Of a stretch of 64,000 nt of DNA, positions 26,201 through 36,452 are shown piece after piece (position 1 is the stretch's first letter; every line of letters begins with the position of its first letter). This DNA is from Balanoglossus misakiensis. Its lineage: Eukaryota; Hemichordata. Location of the stretch: contig CM082580.2 in NCBI GenBank assembly GCA_040954595.2, forward strand, positions 11,036,001 through 11,100,000. The letters are read 5' to 3'. The notes beneath the pieces are model-generated. The model saw only the letters and a program-made list of their open reading frames with translations, was not told the DNA's origin and did no database searches. The position numbers and the translations under genes were made by a program.

Positions 26201-29200
26201 ATCAAAACAAGACAGCCGTCTGTTTGTACAAAGACAATTTGTTTGTTCTTCAGACTGTAAAAAATACTGACGCCAAATGTTGCGTAGGCCTAGTTCAAGA
26301 AAAAAATGCTTGGAAATGCAAGTAAATCGCACCAGACCCATTTCGTCTTAAACGTCACAATCGCAGGAAATATCAATTAAACAGTAAATTGTGTCAGACA
26401 ACTCGCCGCCTAGTTGATAGCTTCACCACACCGCTCTGCTGCATAGTGTGTCATTGGCAACGTTTGAATACGTCATCCAAAATCACCTGGCATCATTTAG
26501 GTTTTTTCTCAAGAGCAGCCAACCTACCGAACGTATGTGCACCGCATTTCGTTCTATAAAAAGAACCGCGTTGGAGACAGGTCAAGTCGAGATCAAAGGG
26601 TAACAGATCGAATCACCAGTGAACAGCTCGGTGGTGTGTCATTCCAATATAGCAATACACACAGAATCAGCATCAAGGAGAGGAGACGGAGATCGATAGT
26701 GTGGATAAGAAGAGATGTGTTGGCTCTCCCATGCGATACAATTACACTCATGTAAATTTGCCAACGTGGCGCGAAAGCACAGAAGTTCCCCAAGACTGAA
26801 TAACGCCCATTCAACAACATGCACTGGAGTGCACGAGGTGATCGCACGAGGAATACACGTCATCAGCAAACGCAGCAAATCTGTGTCCATGCTCGCCCTC
26901 GATACTGACATTTAAATTAAGGTCAACCACCATCGCACCAAGTACATCACATCGTATAATGGGTAAATCTTCTCTAAGGCAAAAAAAAGTTGTTCCTGGA
27001 AGCAACGCGTCGACACTCATGAATGCTATGTCAGGTCGGTTGAGACTTGAATATGCCATAAAAATCGTGTTTAGATTTAAAACAAATTCTTCCAAAAAAT
27101 GTTTTCGTAACCCCCAAGACGTCCACCCCAAAACCTATAACCGGGGTTAAAAATCATAAAATGTGCAGAAATGTGTCCATACAACTAGTCACTGAAAAAT
27201 TTCTGTGACTTGATACGCCAACTTCTAAGCTGTTACAGATCTCTAATCAGAGGTAGACACGTTAAGAGAGTGAGATCTATTTGGCCACGGTTGGGATTTC
27301 CTGAAATTATCGCTGAAGCAAACTAATTCCCACTGGCACTGCGTGATAAAGAAGTACCAAAGATCCGACCTTTAAATGTAGAAACGTGACAGTCTCGACT
27401 CGACAAGTTGTAGTTATTATTTAATTTGCGATCTAAAGGTACCCGAGGAACGAAATTAAAGGTTAAACGTTTGACGAAGAGACAGTAAAAAGCAAGGTGT
27501 TGATGAACAAACAGGGCGTGAAAATGTCAAACAGGTGAAGTTGCTATCTGTACATTGTACTCGAAGGTGTTGATGAAATATTCATTCGCGCATGCCATAT
27601 TAGGAAACACTGCGTGATCGGTTAGATATGAAGAAATAATGTAAATCTCACACCCCTAAGACCTGGGATTTAGATGTCTCACACGATTGAGTTGGGGATA
27701 TTTTGTCTCACGTGAACCGCAGGCTGCGAGTGTGAGGCAAAGTATCTGTCAGACGATCACAAAATGTGTTAAATTCGCACTCGACACATTTCGCGACTGC
27801 ATGACTGTCGTCTGTATTTCCTATTCATGCACCCTGCACACGCCGCGCCTTTGGATGACACTTCACGCGCGTTCATTAACCCGCTCTCGCGTCATGTTTA
27901 AATACTAAACGCTCTCCGGGAGGCGAGACGGTGGGATCGGTTTGGTCACACACCGTCAATCTCACACCCCCATCGGCAAGGAATCCCTCACTCCTGCCGT
28001 AACATCAAAACGTGTGTATATACCAACACATGCACACGCACACACATATGTGTGTGTACATGTGTTTGTTGACCAACTGTTGCCTTACCTCGTCGGAATT
28101 CCCTAGAATGGTGGGATTTTCAGCCACTATGCCAAACCACAGGATCCAAGAGATTCCGTTGAAGATGAAGGAGAAAAACAGATTCTTGTGTAATGTAATA
28201 CGAGGACATGATAAATTTCTGAAAAAAGAATAAGGAGACATTTATCAGAGGCTGTGGTGTGTAGCGTTCAATATGTCACTAAGTTGTATTTGGAAGACGA
28301 TGTGATAATTGTGAATTCAACTTACTTGAAGTAGAAGAAGATTACTAGGGATATGCTCAGACTCACTATGGAGCAGCTGTATCCCACATACCACACTATA
28401 AGACCGCCCAATGGCTCCTGAAATTAAAAGAAACAAATATAAATTGGCAAAACCACTCATACAGGAGGGGGGGGGGACTGCACTTTCTGTTCAAAACAGA
28501 CGACGGCATTTTTTAGTATATATTCATTCAACGACAATAAATTCAATATTGGAAACAGCTGCAAAAACATCAGAATTTAAAAGCAACCTCGAGTGCTTGC
28601 ACTGCAACTTATAAAAATCGAACGTTTCTTTCCAGAAACCCTCAGAATCCACAGAACTCGGAAAATGTCAAAATCCTCGAAGGATGTGTACTTTTTTCTT
28701 CTGGGAAATTTGCCAAATGCCCGGCAACAATTATTGTGCAAGGCTGAATGATGAGAATGTAATAAAAACAGCCCCTTGTTAGAAACCACACTATCGATTG
28801 TGAAGCCATTCAATTTAGCTGCAGAAGATGAGTTACAATAAAAGGCGAAACTTTAAACAGATATCATTTTCGTTTTATGATATATGGCCCATTGCTAAAT
28901 GGGGTACCAAAATCACAGACCCATCCAAATTGATTACTTTAATGCAAGGATACAACATATAAAAATATTCTTACAGGAATCGCAATTTTCTGCTACAATA
29001 AAATAATCGGCAAGTATACATGTACTAGTATTATTTGCGGTACAATCACTTGCAGGTAGTGCAATCTAAATTCATATGTAAATGAGACTGTTGTCGTTCC
29101 CTTCAAGTTGATGAATATTGTGGACTTCACGAGGAGTGATTTTGATATCACCACAGTCACGTGGTATCATGTAGCCAATTGTTTCTTGTTTACAAGTAGT

Positions 29201-32200
29201 AACAATGCCCTTTCTTTGCAGAGGTGTCAAAGACGTCATGCAACGATTACATAGCTCACGTGTGAAGAAGTTTGACTGCCACGTGAAGAAAGATTCAAGC
29301 TCATGGATATACGCGGCAAACGCCCCGGGATATGAAAATGTTAATTGACGTTAAAAACATTTCATTTTCAACCATAAGTGCCGCAGGACACTGAAACTTT
29401 CAGCACCCTATACTCAAGCAGGATACCTGTCAAAAGCAATTAAAATTTTATGAACGGTCCAATTATTGCAATCAATACGATTATCTAAATGACATCGCTA
29501 TGGGATAATTGGTGGTAATACATGTTTAAAAATAACAGATTTACACATGCGGCAATCCCAATCATTTAATGATCGATACATCTTTAGAATTTAACTGACG
29601 ATGTCCACATTTGCAAATTGATTCACGTCCACGTAGTTGATCAGTGCCATCTTGAGCCACCGTGAAAAATGCCTTACCTCGTATTCTGGAACAGCCTCGC
29701 ATAATGTGTAATTTGACCACGTTTTATTTGTCTCCGGATGAACGAACCATGTACCATCTGGCATGCAAACCTTATGTGCCAGTTCTATAGGAGAAAGAAA
29801 AAGTGCAATCATAAGATCGGGAACCATACATACGATTTGGCGGTACTTGTACGCATAAACTACTGCAAAACTGACGGACACCATGTGGACCACATGATGC
29901 AACATGCAAATTGCGAGTAGCACGATGTTTACTGGTCGACCGCATTGGATTGGCTTGCAAACTGAATATGTTCTTTACAATAGTACATATATTTCTGCCA
30001 ACACTTTAGCGATCCTCGCAGGGATTGTGAGCACAGGACATAAATTGAACGTGAAAGAATCCAATATAAAAGTCCCAATTATAGCCTTTATCTGGTTGCA
30101 CTAAAAGTACATTATCCAAAGACTGGGGCATACTCTACTAACGGAATTACAGCGTTGAGCCTAATGATCCACGAAGAACTTAACCCAATTTCTCAGGGTG
30201 AAGATATATGTAGAAACCCCAAAAAGTACAAATTTTGGTTGTAAAAATACACTGATTGCCAAAATTAGCTTGTGAGTCTGACAGAGATAGGGGTATACTC
30301 GTCTGTGATGCAATGTGGTTCAAAATCCAAGCGAGTTTCTTAAAATCGGTCTATTCCAGCTAATATAGATGGTGAATAGATTTGTATATTCATGGCTAAA
30401 ATTGACTGTGGGTGCAGTGGTTTTACATCAGCCATTGGTGATACGAGACATCTTTTTGAATACTTTTGCCTAATTCATATACTATCAAATGTGACAATAG
30501 GGAGTACGGGGAAGCACAGAGTAGCTTCACGACGATGCCCATGCAGACAACGCGACATTCTGGGAGTCACACACCTCGCTCCCCTTCCCTATCAATCTTA
30601 TTGGAATTCCGTCAGAATTCACTTTGGGGAATTTCTGCTAGTCAACCTCATACTCGAATGACCAAAAACATCTTCCGGAAGTTGCCAGTTCAATTACACG
30701 GGATCATCGTGTTCGAACAACAGGAGACCAAACGGAGGCATTTGTTTTAGATCATTATCTGGAAGTATTGAACCCAAGGGGCTGATACACTTTATTGCAC
30801 CGCGGAGGAGAACACCTCTAAGCCTTGCCTATAACGGGTTACCTATTCTCTTTAACAAGGCATTAGTGATATATTACTCTCGGTGTAACTCCGCATGCTC
30901 ATATCTCATAAATGGCTGAACTCGATTGCATAAATAAAACGTGGTAATCATTAGCGGATTAATTCCTAGGAATAATATTTTCTGTGCTTTAGGCCTACGT
31001 ACCGCTATACCTGCATGTTTAAATGTTTCGTATCGACGAAAAGCTGGATTCTCCGACACGTTTGTAGCAACGAGAACACAATGGTAAACATACAATTTGG
31101 TACTCGTGGCGTAAATGGTTTAATTGCGTTGATTTTAACTCAGTGTCTGAACGTACAGAGTGACACCGTGCAAATGTAACATCAGCAAAAGTCTGTACGA
31201 CAAGCAAGTTGAGGGGTGTGGACGTTTTATGGCACACACCCGCACTGTGATGATTAATTTGATCACAGTGATTTGTTGCAGTCAAAGGGATATAGGCAAT
31301 CGATTTGTCTGGTCAGTGAGAACCGATCGTTAAGATAAGATTGTCCCCTAAGAGATCACGTCCCCTGAAAGTGAATGCCTGTGATCATTCGTTTCGGGAT
31401 AAAGTGAGCCAGTTTTCACGATTCTACAGATTCTCGAGCTTGAATATTTAGTCCTGTTCTCTCCAAAATTTGTGCAGAGGATCATACTAAATAAAGACAG
31501 ATAAAGACAGATACGCTGAAGTCCTCTCCAAACTTTAAGTCTAGAATACATTAATTTTTATCAAGCAAAAACGTATACTTTGTACATACGTCCACTCTAA
31601 AGTTACATTCGCAGTGTGTTTGGTTTCATTCAAGTGACTTGCGACGCAAAAGCAAAACCTGACGTTGTCATAGTGACTGTACAGAAAGTTAGCAAGTAAT
31701 GGATTGTGCCATACTCTAATGCAATCTCACCGTGTCGAATATGCATACTCATTATCGACCAGATGAAATTCAAGATGGAATTCAAACCAAACATTATTGA
31801 AAATGCCGGACTTTGCCTTACCTTGATAATATAAATAACCCTAGGCTGGAATTTACGCACATTGTCAGCATTATTTTCCTTAGCATTTTTCGCATACGGT
31901 GTTGATAATTTATTGCCATAAATGTCGACATTTTAATGCCGGCATTTAAAAAGCCCCAATGTCAGACGGGGGCACAATTTGCGTGCATTCACACCTTCTT
32001 GTGCCGGCATCACGCTGAACGTGTACGAAAGATATGCTGAGATTGTGCTCGTGAACGTACAATTAAAGAGCACAGCATCGATGCGTTCAAACATGCATTT
32101 CCTTCAACAGTTTCCTTGTTTTCTTTGATACCTCACAAGTAAACGCTACTTTTTGACCTTCCGCCGACTCGTCGCAATAAAATTGAAATTGGATTGAGAT

Positions 32201-35200
32201 GCATTTGGACAGCTGGCCCCGATGCCTCGTTGGGATTTTATTACAATCGTAACGTTACTTACTCGTGGGATCGGATCCTGTTATAAAATTAGGACAGTTA
32301 ATGTGGGCAATTTCCCCTGCCCTGGTATCATTCCAACACCCCCATCCATCAAACGTCCGGTTGCAGTACAATCCTGGGAAGAAAGGCAACAAGAAACAAA
32401 CACATTTACAAAGAACTAAAGGTTAAACGATCATGCGGCATGGGCGTAAATGAATGCATTTCATCAAAGAAAAAAATCCTCAACACTGCCGTTGTCAACT
32501 GAATGAAGGAACGGATATCATTAAACACCTACACGGCCCCCAGAAAACGTCCACCAACGTTTGGGTAAAAAAGCCCACGAATATTCAGCCACTGCCATGT
32601 TTCGTTGCAAACGTCCACGGCTGGCATCCGCCATCTGTCAGCCCCTATGTTCACAGATTAATGGCATACCATGGACTCCCGTCTAATTTCAACTCATTAA
32701 AACCGACCGGCCTAATAAGGTATTGTGATTTATGCCTGCCAGGGATCATTTCTGGGTGGACGTGTACGGGAAAACATGAAATAATTGCGAAATAAATTGG
32801 AAACATGTTTTGCGACATTTGCCTTCACGACAACCGGGCTAATCGAGGTTACGGCACGTGTACTGCTCCTAGGATTTCTTAGTCTGTGGGACACAAACAT
32901 CATATTAATTTCAGTTTAATACTCGATGGGGCTTGAAATTTTATGGTCTATCGTACTTGGATTACCGTTTTAGGCGTCGTGCCTGGATTACTGTAGTACC
33001 GTCTGGATTTACAGTAAAACTTGAATATAATATAAGTTAGCTGTTGAAGGCACCTTTGCGAACAACAATAGTTCCAGGTGTCCGTGTCTTAACAGATAGG
33101 GATATGTCTATTTATCTTGGCTTAAACTTGAATATGCTACATGTACAAGAACGTGAGAATAATCAACACCTTATAGAACGGATCAAATGGCAGATTCATG
33201 GGTTAAAATAGAATAACTAATTAAAGCTGCGACTGATTAATATTTGCCCATTTGAAAATTTCACTGCTTTGTTCTTTTTGTGTTTATTGGGGTGTGGGAC
33301 GTCATAATCAAAAGAGAAGCTTTTTGGGGAATGGGGGTGGGGATATATCATTCCGGGTTTAGTACTGTCTTTGTGTCTGTCTCAAAGTCCACTTTGCAAG
33401 GACTTGTGTATTGGAGTCAAAGATCTGTGAGAACCCTTGCATCAGTTGTGCCACGATGATTTATTACTGATTGAATGGAAACGAACTTCCTTAATCCATG
33501 CATTAAATTAATGGCGATTTTCGCTTTTTGAACAAACATTGTTGCGAGTCACGTGAAAGGCCGGGGTACGAATGTGTTTCGAGAAAAATGGAAAAATAAT
33601 GAAAATGCAGAAGGCCACAAATAATATAACAAACGAGCCAAAACAATCAGAAATATAGAAGATGACGTCCTTTTATCGACACCCTCGATCAATTTCATAC
33701 TATCTATTATACTAAGTGAATGCCACGCGGGGGTTGTTTTGTTTCGGATAGGCTAGAATGACACCTTATACAACTGAACGTATCACCTTTTCAACCAAGT
33801 AGTTTGTACTTCAATGTTTTAATGGTGTCTCTAGAGAAGAAAAAAACGTGTCCGCTGTATGACACACGCACACGCATGAATTTGTTTAATTGATTCACCA
33901 ATATAGGACGCTGATATTTTACCCTTGAAGGATATAAAAGCGTAAGCAATGTTGAGATGTTCAGTTTTTGACCATAAATCGTTTGAAATCTGACTTCGTG
34001 GACAGTTTTCGCACTATTCTGTAGTCGCCAGTGGTTGTTCCTGGCGTTTTTTCGGTTAATATTTGACAAACGGGTAAAATAAAACATGTTTTCTATCACA
34101 TATGGCCTGAAGAAATAGGACAGAAAGACGACAATATCTGGTTGTCATGTACATTTTGTTGTTATTTTCTCACTCTGGAGATAGGCGAAAACAGAATGTT
34201 GAGTTCAGGGCTTTGACCTACATCATGCAGGCTCTACCGTGAACAGACAATTCTTTGCACACGCTAGGAAAAGGGATGAACTTTTTTGGTGTCAGAATCA
34301 GTGAAGCTAACGTTGCAATCAAAATGTTAAGAGATTTACCTCCATCCGACGGGTATGGATCGGTCATCATACTCTCGAAGCAGAGACTCCTCTGGTCCGC
34401 CAACATTTCCCTCTGCCGAGGCGTTAACGTGACGAAAGTGTCTCCCCAACAGAAGCCCTAAAACAACAGGAGATACAATACGCCATTAATGGTTGTCTCT
34501 TAACGCCGTGCTGCTGCATCGCGGGCGTTCTTCAATCACACGGTGTTCCATCGACAGCCTGTAAACCATGCGAAAGAGAGAGAGAGAGAAAACAAACCAA
34601 GGCTGCATGCTACAGCCGTACACCTGTTTCAGGCTTCTCCGAGACTTGACACTGCGTGTGGAAATGTAATACCATTTGAAAATTCTCCCGTTCTGATGTT
34701 GCCATTTCGAAATTTCCATGTGTTGATCGTTCATGCACCGTACCGTGATACACTGGGTGACAATGAGTATTTTAATTGACGGCAGTTGCTTAAAACTTGG
34801 CATCCTGCATGCATCGGTTTGACGGCAGCGAGCCTTTCTACGTGCTCGTGTGCAACGACCTGCACCATTTACCGGTGCAAACTACATTGTATATAAAGTG
34901 CAAGAGTGCTTTAATATACGCATGTGCCGATAACTTGTGCTTTTAGTGAAACAAAATGGGTCCCAGCACTTTTGTAAGCATTGGACTCTGAATGGTTCGG
35001 GATCCTAAGATTCTTTCAAGCTGCAGTGGCCATCCATCTGTCAGAACCTGCACATCTTATCTATACTATTGGGACATGTATATCTTCGTGATCTATCGAT
35101 TATTGTAACTAGCGTTCCGCATACTTCAATCACAACTTCTCCCCCACTCCAACTAATAACCCCTTTTTTCTGCAACATACTTCTAATAAGTTTTCAAACG

Positions 35201-36125
35201 CAAAAGATTTAATTACATTCATAGTATCAAACAGACATTGCTTTTCGTTAAATAGAAACTATTCAGTTTAAATTGAAATATACTGTCGCCTTTACAGGCA
35301 ACCCACTCGACCTTTCCAATATGACATTTATGATGCATATGTTTACTCATGTAAATGAGACCTGAGTTTTCGGGCAAAAATCCAATAAGGCTTGATATTA
35401 GGGCCGAATTTTATTGTTAGTGCCTCGGCTAATCCTGGTAAATATTTACGTGGAGTATTTTTAAAGAGCGTGGAAGCAAAAAATTAGACAGCAACAGGAG
35501 TGAACATTAGTGCATGCTATGTGTGTATTGATTCGGCAAATCGCTTGAGTCTCAAAGAAAGGGGAGGAAGAAAACGCACGTGAAACGAAAAAAGGTGGAT
35601 GAACAGACAGACAGACAGACATACAACAGACAGATCTTGAATGTTTAATAAGATCACGCTAAAGTGTTACCTCTGACCAGGGGGAAACCGTCGTATAAAA
35701 CTCCCCTCCGTCGCATAATCCATTTATCTGGATATGGTTTGATTTGGGAAGAAAACGATGGATAAAAAGAGGAAACGGGAAATGATAGAAATACACATGT
35801 AAATCTTGATTGTTAGCAGAAGGAGAAGAATGTCGCAGTTAGTATTTGAAAAAACAATGCAAGAGACCCGCGTTGATTCGATACAGCGCGGGCAAGATTA
35901 AAGTATGTAACACAGTGATGGGTTTTGTGTGTTAAGTTTGGCATTTAGAATGTTAGGAACTACAATGTTACTGTTACGGTCAGTGACATTGGACAGCAAC
36001 AGTGGTCAGTCAGCACGTGCTGCAGACAAGCAAAGCCGCTGCTAATTAAGAGTCCCTTCACTTACCTGAGTCAATAACATGAGCAGGAATATGTACAATC
36101 CCTTTGTTAGGACGTTGGTATTCAT
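16988..36125 (-). CDS. CALCR-like: Calcitonin/CGRP receptor-like class B1 GPCR (whole gene, 13 coding exons)
   Basis: This encodes a plasma-membrane peptide-hormone receptor of the secretin family; relatives bind calcitonin, CGRP, amylin or DH31-type peptides and usually signal through Gs and cAMP. Thirteen exons joined at GT-AG sites give an open CDS of 1,482 nt (493 aa); vertebrate homologues are about 460-510 aa. Order: signal peptide (1-20); extracellular domain with the six family cysteines (46, 63, 72, 86, 103, 125), the DGW and GTWF motifs and four N-glycosylation sequons (N64, N74, N116, N121); seven helices (about 133-388); cytoplasmic tail (391-493). The polar-core residues His173, Glu233, Thr337 and Tyr384 are present, as is the Cys212-Cys282 pair linking TM3 and the second loop. 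The closest motifs ([24 protein letters not shown]) match calcitonin receptors. Calcitonin-receptor versus DH31-receptor naming needs a phylogeny. Vertebrate homologues pair with RAMPs; no RAMP gene is visible here. Confidence 0.95.
17374..17388. repeat. (CA)n microsatellite
   Basis: About seven perfect CA dinucleotides inside intron 12 of the receptor gene. Confidence 0.9.
18554..18559 (-). terminator. Candidate intronic poly(A) signal AATAAA
   Basis: A canonical AATAAA on the minus strand lies about 165 nt beyond the in-frame intronic stop at 18722. T-rich stretches (TTTTGTT, ATTTTTGC) follow within about 40 nt. Use of this site would end the transcript inside intron 12 and give the short-tailed receptor form. 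This is inferred from sequence only. Confidence 0.35.
18722..18853 (-). CDS. Possible alternative receptor C-terminus by intron 12 read-through
   Basis: If the weak GTAATG donor after exon 12 is not used, the frame continues for 43 codons to a TGA at 18724-18722. The first part, [13 protein letters not shown] counting the exon 12 Glu, can be laid over the helix-8 pattern of calcitonin receptors (E-V-x-x-x-V/I-x-R). The rest is Ser/Thr/Lys-rich ([21 protein letters not shown]). The predicted isoform is 433 aa and lacks the TSLV motif. The leading Val is not evidence, because any phase-0 GTA donor reads as Val. It could equally be chance open sequence. Confidence 0.35.
   Translation of the reverse strand, partial: VMDTIYRYIRNFLLAHPLSNSSSSAHAPKKSSAYKPTTSTTSA
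18854..18895 (-). CDS. CALCR-like: Receptor exon 12: 42-nt exon for the end of TM7
   Basis: The exon is exactly 42 nt (14 codons, phase 0 at both ends), reading [14 protein letters not shown] (residues 377-390). A 42-nt exon at this position is a hallmark of class B1 receptor genes, and its skipping is described for vertebrate calcitonin and CRF receptors. It carries Tyr384 of the polar core and the N-G-E junction to helix 8. The acceptor is TTCTATTCAACAG. Confidence 0.95.
18896..20739 (-). other. Intron 11 (phase 0), 1,844 bp
   Basis: The donor is GTAAAG and the acceptor is ATTCAACAG. I see no exon, element or marked repeat inside; the short open frames on both strands look like chance. Confidence 0.85.
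20740..20875 (-). CDS. CALCR-like: Receptor exon 11: TM6, third loop and start of TM7
   Basis: 136 nt, entered in phase 2 and left in phase 0, covering residues 331-376. It reads [17 protein letters not shown] (TM6, with Thr337 of the polar core and the family PLLG kink), then MPFQPAKGG in the extracellular loop, then [14 protein letters not shown] opening TM7. The human calcitonin receptor has KAVKATMILVPLLG at the same place. The acceptor is TTTCTCTCTTTTCAG. Confidence 0.96.
20876..21212 (-). other. Intron 10 (phase 2), 337 bp
   Basis: The donor is GTAATT and the acceptor is TCTCTTTTCAG. I see nothing else in it. Confidence 0.85.
21213..21298 (-). CDS. CALCR-like: Receptor exon 10: end of TM5 and third cytoplasmic loop
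   Basis: 86 nt (phase 0 to phase 2), residues 303-330. It reads [18 protein letters not shown] followed by [10 protein letters not shown], matching the N-F/L[10 protein letters not shown] TM5 end of calcitonin receptors. The basic loop that follows is the usual G-protein contact region. The acceptor is CCTTTTGTCCAG. Confidence 0.95.
21533..21596 (-). CDS. CALCR-like: Receptor exon 9: second extracellular loop and TM5 start
   Basis: 64 nt (phase 2 to phase 0), residues 281-302: [10 protein letters not shown] then [11 protein letters not shown]. The Cys-Trp pair is the conserved second-loop motif; Cys282 should bond to Cys212 at the top of TM3. The donor is GTAAGG and the acceptor is TTTATTTTTTACAG. 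The flanking introns are short (234 and 275 bp). Confidence 0.95.
21872..21932 (-). CDS. CALCR-like: Receptor exon 8: TM4
   Basis: 61 nt (phase 1 to phase 2). It completes GWV and reads [19 protein letters not shown], aligning with the GFPLVPTTIHAITRAV TM4 region of calcitonin receptors. The donor is GTAAGT and the acceptor is TTTCTTCTTCCAG. It is too short to show up as an open reading frame and was placed by phase and family match. Confidence 0.93.
21933..23185 (-). other. Intron 7 (phase 1), 1,253 bp
   Basis: The donor is GTAAGT and the acceptor is TTCTTCTTCCAG. It contains a 13-C homopolymer at 22355-22367. No other structure was recognised. Confidence 0.85.
23186..23348 (-). CDS. CALCR-like: Receptor exon 7: TM3 and second cytoplasmic loop
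   Basis: 163 nt (phase 0 to phase 1), residues 207-260. It contains the diagnostic [18 protein letters not shown] stretch, with Glu233 of the polar core and Cys212 at the helix top, then [15 protein letters not shown] leading into TM4. This is the strongest single match to calcitonin-type receptors in the window. The donor is GTAAGT and the acceptor is CTCATTCTCTGCAG. Confidence 0.98.
25032..25068. repeat. Short hairpin inside intron 6
   Basis: TCAGGCTAG (25032-25040) pairs with CTAGCCTGA (25060-25068), and inside it TTCACA pairs with TGTGAA around a 3-nt loop, with one small asymmetric bulge. The two stems are 9 and 6 bp. It is too short for a typical pre-miRNA. Confidence 0.8.
28039..28056. 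repeat. CA/TG palindrome 33 bp from the exon 6 donor
   Basis: CACACACATATGTGTGTG is a perfect 18-bp palindrome in intron 6, just downstream of the exon 6 splice donor on the gene strand. More CA and TG repeats flank it. Confidence 0.9.
28089..28218 (-). CDS. CALCR-like: Receptor exon 6: first cytoplasmic loop and TM2
   Basis: 130 nt (phase 2 to phase 0), residues 163-206. It reads [20 protein letters not shown], matching the C-x-R-x-T-L-H-K-N signature that begins TM2 in this family; His173 is the polar-core His. It then continues through TM2 ([15 protein letters not shown]) into the first extracellular loop. The donor is GTAAGG and the acceptor is TATTCTTTTTTCAG. The upstream intron is only 107 bp (28219-28325). 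Confidence 0.97.
28326..28417 (-). CDS. CALCR-like: Receptor exon 5: TM1
   Basis: 92 nt (phase 0 to phase 2), residues 133-162. It opens [20 protein letters not shown] and ends [10 protein letters not shown], a single hydrophobic helix with the G-x-S-x-S-x-x-x-L pattern of class B TM1. The donor is GTAAGT and the acceptor is CTTTTAATTTCAG. It was found by filling the gap between the extracellular-domain exon and TM2; phases match on both sides. Confidence 0.94.
28418..29677 (-). other. Intron 4 (phase 0), 1,260 bp
   Basis: The donor is GTAAGG and the acceptor is TTAATTTCAG. It contains a 10-G homopolymer at 28467-28476. Nothing else was recognised. Confidence 0.85.
29678..29784 (-). CDS. CALCR-like: Receptor exon 4: C-terminal half of the hormone-binding domain
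   Basis: 107 nt (phase 1 to phase 0), residues 97-132. It carries [20 protein letters not shown] and then [10 protein letters not shown]: the fifth and sixth domain cysteines (103, 125), the conserved G-x-W, and two glycosylation sequons (NKT, NYT). The H-P-x-x-N-x-T-W-S-N-Y-T pattern is typical of calcitonin and CGRP receptors. The donor is GTAAGG and the acceptor is TTTCTCCTATAG. Confidence 0.97.
29785..32262 (-). other. Intron 3 (phase 1), 2,478 bp
   Basis: The donor is GTAAGT and the acceptor is TCTCCTATAG. A 10-mer ATAAAGACAG is tandemly doubled at 31491-31513. No other feature is supported. Confidence 0.85.
32263..32373 (-). CDS. CALCR-like: Receptor exon 3: core of the hormone-binding domain
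   Basis: 111 nt (phase 1 to phase 1), residues 60-97. It reads [19 protein letters not shown] and then [12 protein letters not shown]: cysteines 63, 72 and 86, the invariant D-x-W-x-C-W core of the secretin-receptor extracellular domain, and two sequons (NRT, NDT). The vertebrate calcitonin receptor has YCNRTWDGWLCWDDTPAG here. The donor is GTAAGT and the acceptor is TTGCCTTTCTTCCCAG. It is too short for an open-frame scan. Confidence 0.96.
32374..34339 (-). other. Intron 2 (phase 1), 1,966 bp
   Basis: The donor is GTAAAT and the acceptor is CTTTCTTCCCAG. I see no exon, element or marked repeat. Confidence 0.85.
34340..34457 (-). CDS. CALCR-like: Receptor exon 2: N-terminal helix of the extracellular domain
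   Basis: 118 nt (phase 0 to phase 1), residues 21-59. It contains [20 protein letters not shown] and then [12 protein letters not shown]. The amphipathic helix leads to the first domain cysteine (46), as in the vertebrate MMDAQYKCYDRM segment. An extra cysteine near the mature N-terminus (residue 23) is outside the six-Cys pattern. The donor is GTAAAT and the acceptor is CTCCTGTTGTTTTAG. Confidence 0.92.
34575..34589. repeat. (AG)n microsatellite
   Basis: About seven perfect AG dinucleotides in intron 1. Confidence 0.9.
35603..35620. repeat. (ACAG)n microsatellite
   Basis: About four and a half ACAG units in intron 1, with a further degenerate copy at 35626-35633. Confidence 0.9.
36066..36125 (-). 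CDS. CALCR-like: Receptor exon 1: start codon and signal peptide
   Basis: ATG at 36125-36123 opens [20 protein letters not shown], a typical signal peptide (polar start with one Lys, hydrophobic LYIFLLMLL core, polar end). It finishes at a CAG-GTAAGT donor in phase 0, matching exon 2. An A stands at -3 relative to the ATG. There is no in-frame upstream alternative with better support, and the start sits where the family begins. Confidence 0.88.
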
Positions 36126-36163
36126 CTTGTCAGCTGCTGTACCGTTCAACTCGAAAGATTATC
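36126..36163 (-). promoter_or_regulatory. 5' UTR part of exon 1 with candidate acceptor
   Basis: GCGGTTAATTACAG ends at 36164, so a spliced leader exon could join 38 nt before the ATG. The pyrimidine tract is modest. If it is not used, transcription starts somewhere upstream in unspliced form. Confidence 0.4.
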
Positions 36164-36350
36164 CTGTAATTAACCGCAAATAGTAGACATCAGGCCACGA
36201 CTATGCACTCTACAAGACTGCGGGTAGTGTGTAAATATTAAAGCACCTCTGCTTGCCGCGTTTTGCAAGCTGGGATCAGAAGGGCGTCATTGTCGTCCGT
36301 TAAAAAGCCACGTTTGTTGGAGTAGTGGAACACCGCGTTGCCGACTCACT

Positions 36351-36440
36351 AACTGCGGCCCTTGCCTTGTGACAACGCTGATATTTTCTGCAATTGAATA
36401 ATTCATGTGTGGCAATCGAAAGTAGTTGTTCCTGCCAGAC
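36351..36440 (-). other. Candidate non-coding first exon of the receptor gene
   Basis: A GTGAGT donor on the gene strand lies at 36350-36345. It would pair with the acceptor at 36164 to remove a 187-bp intron. The stretch upstream of the donor is more CpG-rich than the introns and ends at the NRF-1-like site. The exact 5' end is unknown. Confidence 0.3.
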
Positions 36441-36452
36441 TGCGCATGCGCG
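36441..36452. promoter_or_regulatory. NRF-1-like promoter site
   Basis: TGCGCATGCGCG fits the NRF-1 palindrome (YGCGCAYGCGCR), common in CpG-type animal promoters. It lies about 320 bp before the receptor ATG. No TATA box was seen near it. Confidence 0.4.

Larger units (their letters stand above)
23349..28088 (-). other. Intron 6 (phase 0), 4,740 bp, the longest in the gene
   Basis: The donor is GTAAGG and the acceptor is TTCTCTGCAG. It contains a 37-nt hairpin at 25032-25068 and a CA/TG palindrome at 28039-28056. The many 60-117-residue open frames on both strands have no splice context or family match and look like chance. Confidence 0.85.
34458..36065 (-). other. Intron 1 (phase 0), 1,608 bp
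   Basis: The donor is GTAAGT and the acceptor is TGTTGTTTTAG. It contains an (AG)7 run at 34575-34589 and an (ACAG)4 run at 35603-35620. Nothing else was recognised. Confidence 0.85.

Noticed and set aside
32454-32795. 113-codon plus-strand frame within receptor intron 2
   Set aside because: It is antisense to the gene, has no family match, and its composition is unlike the receptor exons.
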